A stretch of 9,620 nucleotides of DNA. It comes from PNC22 sp035654175 (GTDB lineage: Bacteria > Planctomycetota > Phycisphaerae > Phycisphaerales > UBA1924). How positions within the stretch are numbered: position 1 is the stretch's first letter; every line of letters begins with the position of its first letter. The stretch lies in the NCBI GenBank assembly GCA_035654175.1, contig DASRXL010000073.1, positions 1-9,620 on the forward strand, in the 5' to 3' direction. Below, piece by piece: positions 6,200 through 9,620 of the stretch. The notes beneath the pieces are model-generated. The model was not told the origin of the DNA and ran no database searches. It worked only from the letters and a program-made list of their open reading frames with translations. Made by a program: the position numbers and the translations under genes.

Positions 6200-6601
6200 T
6201 CACGGCAACCCCTCCTCGGGTGGAGCCTTCGCCGCCTTCACCTCCGGCGCGATCGTCCGCCGCACGACCATCGCGCCGAACCCACACTCCGGACACCTCG
6301 CCGCGCCCGCATCCGGCCACGGATGCCCGCACGCGGGGCAGCCCCCGTCCAAGCCTCGGAGCATTCTTCGAAGGATTCCCCTTCCCCCGAGAACGAGATA
6401 CGCGCCGAGCAGCAGCATCAGCGGTCCGTGGACTCTCTCTAATCCTGCATACGCGACGCTCCGCCACGTCGATCCCTGCACATACAGCACGCCGGTCAGG
6501 ATGTCGCGGATCCACAGCGTCGTGACCTCGATAGCCGCAATGAGCAGGCCCAAGCCCACCAGCCGCGTCACCAGGATCAATGTCCCCGCACGCCAGTCCA
6601 T
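6200..6601 (-). CDS. Small two-helix membrane protein with C-terminal zinc ribbon (paralogue 3)
   Basis: Function unknown. This 133-residue protein has two hydrophobic helices (about 7-28, LILVTRLVGLGLLIAAIEV; about 58-76, HGPLMLLLGAYLVLGGRG), a basic stretch, then a four-cysteine zinc ribbon: C88, C91 (CPACG) and C103, C106 (CPECG) with 11 residues between the pairs. Unlike its two neighbours it continues 27 residues past the ribbon with a polar tail (VVRRTIAPEVKAAKAPPEEG). ATG at 6601 was chosen because AGGAG lies 5 nt upstream and because homology to the two preceding genes begins here; the longer open frame to 6991 is only a shadow of the preceding gene. It starts 8 nt after the stop of the preceding paralogue, so they are surely co-transcribed. 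The conserved YLVLGGR motif after helix 2 matches YLLLRGR and YLLFGGK in its neighbours. Such ribbons usually bind zinc for structure or protein contact. Confidence 0.82.
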   Translation of the reverse strand: MDWRAGTLILVTRLVGLGLLIAAIEVTTLWIRDILTGVLYVQGSTWRSVAYAGLERVHGPLMLLLGAYLVLGGRGILRRMLRGLDGGCPACGHPWPDAGAARCPECGFGAMVVRRTIAPEVKAAKAPPEEGLP

Positions 6602-6609
6602 CCCCGCTC

Positions 6610-6975
6610 CTAGTCTCGCACCGATCCGCACTCCGGACACTTCTCGCCTCGCGCGGCCCCCCGCATGTCGTAGCCGCACTCCATGCACCGGCTCCTGTCG
6701 ATCCTCGTCAGCAGCCGCACGAGCCAGCGTCCCCGCAGAAGCAGGTACACGCTCACCGCCGTCTGCCCCAGCGCGACAATCAAGCCAGCGATGGAGAAGC
6801 CGAAGTTGTCGCGGGCGCCCTGCAGGTTGTCCCCGATGATCCACGGCTTCCAGTCGAGCCAGTGCATCGTCGCGAGAAACGCCTCCGCCTGACGGATCAG
6901 CTCCGGGACCGCCAGCAGCAGGAGCACCAAGCCCAGAAGCCGCAGGCTCACAGTCGCAAACTCGACCCGGCTCAT
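6610..6975 (-). CDS. Small membrane protein with C-terminal zinc ribbon (paralogue 2)
   Basis: Function unknown. The 121-residue protein has an N-terminal hydrophobic helix (about 8-25, VSLRLLGLVLLLLAVPEL), a soluble-looking loop rich in Trp (MHWLDWKPWIIGD), a second helix (about 60-82, FSIAGLIVALGQTAVSVYLL), then a basic stretch and a zinc ribbon C97, C100 (CMECGYDMRG) and C113, C116 (CPECG), ending almost at once with SVRD. The CxECGYDxRG form is the one seen in many planctomycete membrane proteins (recalled). ATG at 6975 has no Shine-Dalgarno, but TGGTAGACT, an extended -10-like sequence, ends 6 nt before it, so it may be translated from a leaderless message. It lies 35 bp after the first paralogue and 8 bp before the third. 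Confidence 0.82.
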   Translation of the reverse strand: MSRVEFATVSLRLLGLVLLLLAVPELIRQAEAFLATMHWLDWKPWIIGDNLQGARDNFGFSIAGLIVALGQTAVSVYLLLRGRWLVRLLTRIDRSRCMECGYDMRGAARGEKCPECGSVRD

Positions 6976-6981
6976 GCGGGC

Positions 6982-6990
6982 AGTCTACCA
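6982..6990 (-). promoter_or_regulatory. Extended -10-like motif just upstream of zinc-ribbon paralogue 2
   Basis: On the minus strand the sequence reads TGGTAGACT followed by 6 nt and then the ATG. It fits TGnTAnnnT, the extended -10 form that can work without a -35 box, and its distance to the start fits a leaderless transcript. The same block, TGGTAG(A/G)CTG, stands at the same distance before paralogue 1. It may be a promoter or simply ancestral sequence kept after gene duplication. No clear -35 box was found upstream. Confidence 0.4.
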
Positions 6991-7010
6991 AGGCCCTCCC
7001 GGCCCGTTCT

Positions 7011-7355
7011 TCACTCGCGGACGGCCCCGCACTCGGGGCACTTCGCTCCGCTCGCCACGCCGGCGAGGTCGTACCTGCACTTCGGGCAGCGCCCGACGAC
7101 CTCCGCGCAGAACCCGTTGATCAGCAGCTTGCCGCCGAAGAGCAGGTACGCGCCCGCGACAAGCCACACCAGCTCATCGGCCATCGACCGGATGTCACTC
7201 GTCGTCATCAGCGGCGGCCCTCCGGCGCCCATGAAGGCCAGCCCCTGCCGCGATGGACGACCGAAGTATGCCTCGACCAGCCCCGCCGCGCCGAACACGA
7301 CGGCCCACAACCCAATCCCCTTCACCACCAGCGTGAACCACCCGCGGGCATTCAT
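7011..7355 (-). CDS. Small membrane protein with C-terminal zinc ribbon (paralogue 1)
   Basis: Function unknown. The 114-residue protein follows the same plan as the next two genes: a first hydrophobic helix (about 7-28, FTLVVKGIGLWAVVFGAAGLV), a polar loop with Gly/Pro (RPSRQGLAFMGAGGPPLMTT), a second helix (about 61-78, ELVWLVAGAYLLFGG), then a zinc ribbon C90, C93 (CPKCRYDLAG) and C106, C109 (CPECG), with 12 residues between the pairs, ending GAVRE. The ending CPECGAVRE is nearly the same as CPECGSVRD in paralogue 2, which supports duplication. ATG at 7355 lies 17 bp after the astD stop, so it probably belongs to the astA-astD transcript. It also has its own extended -10-like motif TGGTAGGCT 6 nt before the start. 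The GGGGGT between them is a poor Shine-Dalgarno. Confidence 0.82.
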   Translation of the reverse strand: MNARGWFTLVVKGIGLWAVVFGAAGLVEAYFGRPSRQGLAFMGAGGPPLMTTSDIRSMADELVWLVAGAYLLFGGKLLINGFCAEVVGRCPKCRYDLAGVASGAKCPECGAVRE

Positions 7356-7361
7356 ACCCCC

Positions 7362-7370
7362 AGCCTACCA
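7362..7370 (-). promoter_or_regulatory. Extended -10-like motif just upstream of zinc-ribbon paralogue 1
   Basis: TGGTAGGCT on the minus strand, 6 nt before the ATG, lies within the 17-bp gap after the astD stop codon. It fits TGnTAnnnT and differs by one base from the motif before paralogue 2. If used, it would give a nearly leaderless message that separates the zinc-ribbon genes from astA-astD. No -35 box is recognisable inside the end of astD. Confidence 0.38.
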
Positions 7371-7372
7371 GA

Positions 7373-8914
7373 TCACAGCCACTCCTCCTGCACCCGCATC
7401 CCCCGCGGCACGGCCGCCTCCTCCCCCGCCTCGATCATCCCCGCCACCGGGTACGCGCAGTAGTCCAGGCTGAACGACCCGGCCGGGCGGTGGTTGCCCG
7501 ACCGGCCCAGCCCCCCGAAGGGCAGCTTGCTGCTCGCCCCCGCCGTTCCCGCGTTCACGTTCACGCACCCGGCCCGGGCCTCGTCGCAGAACCGCTCCGC
7601 GGCCGACCGATCCCGCGTGAAGATCGACGCGGCGAGGCCGAAGCACGAGGCGTTCGCCTGCGCGATCGCGTCGTCGAGCGAGTCGGTCACGCTGACCCGC
7701 ACCAGCGGGCCGAAGACCTCACGGTCGCACCCGGCCCCCTCCTCGGCGGCGGCCGTGAAGCGCTCCACCCGCATCACGCCCGGCGAGATGTAGAAGCCGC
7801 CGCCGGTCATGTCCACCGCGGTGCTCTCCACCAGCGCCTCGCCGCCCGCCCGCGCGAATGCCCCCTGAGCATCGAGCACGCCCTGGCGCGCCGCATCCGA
7901 GATAATCGGCCCCATGAAGACCGGGTGCTCGGCCTTCGGGTCCCCGATGATCAGGTTGCTCGCGACCTTGCACAGCGCGGCGATGAACCGGTCCGCGATC
8001 GCCCGATGCACGATGATGCGGCGCGTACACGTGCAGCGCTGCCCGGTCGTGACGAACGCCGAGCGTGCGCACTCGATGACCGCCTGGCGAAGGTCGCAGT
8101 CGGGCATCACCACCGCCGCGTTGTTCCCGCCCATCTCCAGCGCGATGATCCGTCCCGGATAGTCGAGGTTCGCCTCGAGGATCTTCCTCCCCACCGGCCA
8201 CGAGCCCGTGAAGAGGATCCCGTCGATGTCCGTGTGCGTGGTCAGACGTGTGGCGACGTCCGCCCCGCCCTGCACGAGGTTCACCGTGCCCGTCGGCGCC
8301 CCCGCGTGGCCCAGCGCCTCCTCGAGCAGCTCGGCGAGCAACTGGCCCACCGCCGGCGTTTTGTCGCTCGGCTTGAGCACCACCGTGTTGCCCATCGCCA
8401 GCGCGGGCACGATATGCCCGTTGGCCAGGTGCGCCGGGAAGTTGTACGGCGCGATGACCGCCATCACGCCGTGCGGCCGGAACCACGTCCGGCCAATGCG
8501 CGTCGCCGCGAGCGGGATGTCGAACCCGGTCACGCGGCGCACGGCACCGTGCTCCGACTCGTCGAGCGTGATGTCCACCTTGGCCGGGAGCGCCGCCGCC
8601 TCGCCCGCGGCGTCCCAGAGCACCTTCCCCGTCTCGTCCGCGATGAGCGACGCGATCTCCGCCTGGCGCGCCCGGCAGAGCTCGGCGTAGTGGCGCAGGG
8701 CCGCGAAGCGCTTCTCCCGGGCCCACCGGGCCCACTCGACGTGCGCCTCCCGGGCCGCCGCGACGGCCTGGTCCACATGCTCGGGCCTCGGCGTCCCCCT
8801 CCAGAGCACCTCGCGCGGGCGCGCGGGATTGATCGAGGTGATCGCGTCGCCGGGCAGCGCCGTCCACCGCCCGCCGATCAGGTCCGCCGGCTCACGGCCA
8901 AGCACGCCAGCCAT
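7373..8914 (-). CDS. astD: N-succinylglutamate 5-semialdehyde dehydrogenase
   Basis: AstD oxidises N-succinylglutamate semialdehyde to N-succinylglutamate with NAD+, the fourth step of the arginine succinyltransferase (AST) pathway. The 513-residue protein spans the whole aldehyde dehydrogenase fold. Active-site residues are present: N158 (PYNFPAHLANGHIVPAL), K181 (VVLKPSD), the FTGS loop (235-238), general base E260 (LEMGGNN), catalytic C294 (GQRCTCTRR) and E399 (REVFGP). The combinations NGHIVPAL, LEMGGNN, GQRCTC and PFGGLGRSGNHRP are specific for AstD rather than generic aldehyde dehydrogenases. The C terminus carries a further tail (EEAAVPRGMRVQEEWL). ATG at 8914 follows the astA stop by 3 bp, with GGAAAGG upstream inside the end of astA, so the two are translationally linked. 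astB, astC and astE are not in the window. Confidence 0.95.
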   Translation of the reverse strand: MAGVLGREPADLIGGRWTALPGDAITSINPARPREVLWRGTPRPEHVDQAVAAAREAHVEWARWAREKRFAALRHYAELCRARQAEIASLIADETGKVLWDAAGEAAALPAKVDITLDESEHGAVRRVTGFDIPLAATRIGRTWFRPHGVMAVIAPYNFPAHLANGHIVPALAMGNTVVLKPSDKTPAVGQLLAELLEEALGHAGAPTGTVNLVQGGADVATRLTTHTDIDGILFTGSWPVGRKILEANLDYPGRIIALEMGGNNAAVVMPDCDLRQAVIECARSAFVTTGQRCTCTRRIIVHRAIADRFIAALCKVASNLIIGDPKAEHPVFMGPIISDAARQGVLDAQGAFARAGGEALVESTAVDMTGGGFYISPGVMRVERFTAAAEEGAGCDREVFGPLVRVSVTDSLDDAIAQANASCFGLAASIFTRDRSAAERFCDEARAGCVNVNAGTAGASSKLPFGGLGRSGNHRPAGSFSLDYCAYPVAGMIEAGEEAAVPRGMRVQEEWL

Positions 8915-8917
8915 CGC

Positions 8918-9620
8918 TCACACCCTTTCCCGCTTGACGCCCGCCTTCTCCGGCGCGGGCTTCCGGCGCGGCTTCGGCTTGGCGGTCTCGGCGTCGCCCG
9001 GGCTCCGCGGGAGGCCGTCGGTCAGGTCGGTCACCCCCACCTCGTCGCCCGGGGTGACGCGCAGCGCCTCCATCGCGTCGGCGGGGAGCGAGACGCGCCC
9101 CTTGCTGTCCGGCGCGAACGCCCCGTACACGGCGAAGAACTCGCCGTCGCTGTGCAGCATGCTCACGATGCCCTCGCGCTTGCAGCGCGACGCCGGCACG
9201 GACTCGCCGAGCTCTCGCGGCCCGGTGGCGGAGATCAGCGGCACGTCGTCGGTCCTCGCCTCGAGCTGTGGCCCCGCGTCGAACGGGTCCACGAAGTCCT
9301 TGAAGGCGAAGCCGAGCTTCTCCAGCAGCCGCCGGGCCGGCACCGTCTCCCGGTGCACGATGCCGACGACGTCCCGCGCTTCGGGGGGGAGGAGCGAGAG
9401 ATAGATGTCCTCGTGCGGCAGCAGCGAAGCGATGAAGAGGCGTGAGCGGGCGCACTGCGTGTCCGCCTCGGCGTAGCTCAGGGGGATGAACCGCCTTCCC
9501 AGGTATTCCCAGAAGAGGCTCCGCCCGTCCTCGGTGAGCGGCGCCATCATCTCCGCCAGCATCCGGTCGGCGAAGAGCTCCCGGCGCATGCCGATGAAGT
9601 GGAACCGGACGAAGCTCAGG
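8918..9620 (-). CDS. astA: Arginine N-succinyltransferase, C-terminal part (start beyond window)
   Basis: AstA transfers succinyl from succinyl-CoA to arginine (in some organisms also ornithine), the first step of the AST pathway. Only the C-terminal 233 or so codons are visible; the frame stays open through the right edge, and codons beyond the ATG at 9589 give LSFVRFHFIG, which continues the family pattern RFxFI..R..FADR, so that ATG is internal. Recognisable AstA blocks are FADRMLAEMMAPLTEDGRSL then FWEYLGRRFIPLSYAEADTQ, PPEARDVVGIVHRETVPARR, LLEKLGFAFKDFVDPFDAGP and RVSLPADAMEALRVTPGDEV. After that the protein carries an unusual basic Pro/Lys/Arg tail (AKPKPRRKPAPEKAGVKRER) not expected in the E. 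coli enzyme, which is about 344 residues and ends soon after the GDxV block. The TGA at 8918-8920 is 3 bp before astD. The gene starts off the right edge, so its promoter cannot be judged. Confidence 0.92.
   Translation of the reverse strand, partial: LSFVRFHFIGMRRELFADRMLAEMMAPLTEDGRSLFWEYLGRRFIPLSYAEADTQCARSRLFIASLLPHEDIYLSLLPPEARDVVGIVHRETVPARRLLEKLGFAFKDFVDPFDAGPQLEARTDDVPLISATGPRELGESVPASRCKREGIVSMLHSDGEFFAVYGAFAPDSKGRVSLPADAMEALRVTPGDEVGVTDLTDGLPRSPGDAETAKPKPRRKPAPEKAGVKRERV

Noticed and set aside
6602..6991. N-terminal extension of the third zinc-ribbon gene up to 6991
   Set aside because: This part is a shadow of paralogue 2 in another frame; the Shine-Dalgarno and homology place the start at 6601.
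7490..9445. Very long open frame (651 codons) on the + strand
   Set aside because: It is antisense to astD and astA, both of which have complete family motifs. Its Arg/His/Pro-rich translation is the usual shadow in GC-rich DNA.
9587..9589. ATG at 9589 as the astA start
   Set aside because: The frame upstream still encodes conserved AstA sequence (RFHFIG) and AstA needs about 110 more N-terminal residues.

Overview
The window is very GC-rich bacterial DNA (roughly 70% G+C by eye), densely packed, with real genes on both strands and only two intergenic gaps above 100 bp. Small membrane proteins ending in a CPECG-type zinc ribbon (for example CMECGYDMRG...CPECGSVR) are, from memory, typical of Planctomycetota and especially Phycisphaerae. 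The cytochrome-oxidase assembly context at the left edge fits an aerobic member of that group. This assignment is inference from protein style, not from a marker gene.

Left part (1-1469, + strand): the end of an ABC-2 type transporter permease is followed 22 bp later by a SCO1/SenC copper protein with its CxxxC and distal His. This pairing suggests an operon for cytochrome c oxidase maturation continuing from upstream. Next comes a convergent three-gene minus-strand operon (4214 down to 1491): tilS (tRNA-Ile lysidine synthetase), a degenerate response-regulator receiver protein whose start overlaps the tilS stop by 8 bp, and an M24 aminopeptidase P (pepP) with all five metal ligands. A short divergent promoter region (4215-4273) separates tilS from a + strand gene for a membrane-anchored coiled-coil protein with a C-terminal HTH-like segment.

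Middle (4850-5059): the whole gap between two convergent genes is filled by an imperfect inverted repeat built from CGC(A/G)GAG heptamers at 9-nt spacing. It is the most striking non-coding object here and probably forms a large hairpin or cruciform.

Right part (5060-9620, all minus strand): transcription runs from the right edge leftward. astA (arginine N-succinyltransferase, its start off the window) is followed 3 bp later by astD (succinylglutamate-semialdehyde dehydrogenase). Then come three tandem paralogous small membrane proteins with C-terminal zinc ribbons, a 165-bp structured gap, and an arginase/agmatinase-family ureohydrolase. Arginine or guanidino-compound breakdown is therefore the theme on both sides of an uncharacterised zinc-ribbon membrane trio. 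No tRNA, rRNA, CRISPR array, insertion sequence or phage gene was seen. The least described items are the zinc-ribbon trio with its shared extended -10-like upstream motif, and the heptamer inverted repeat.
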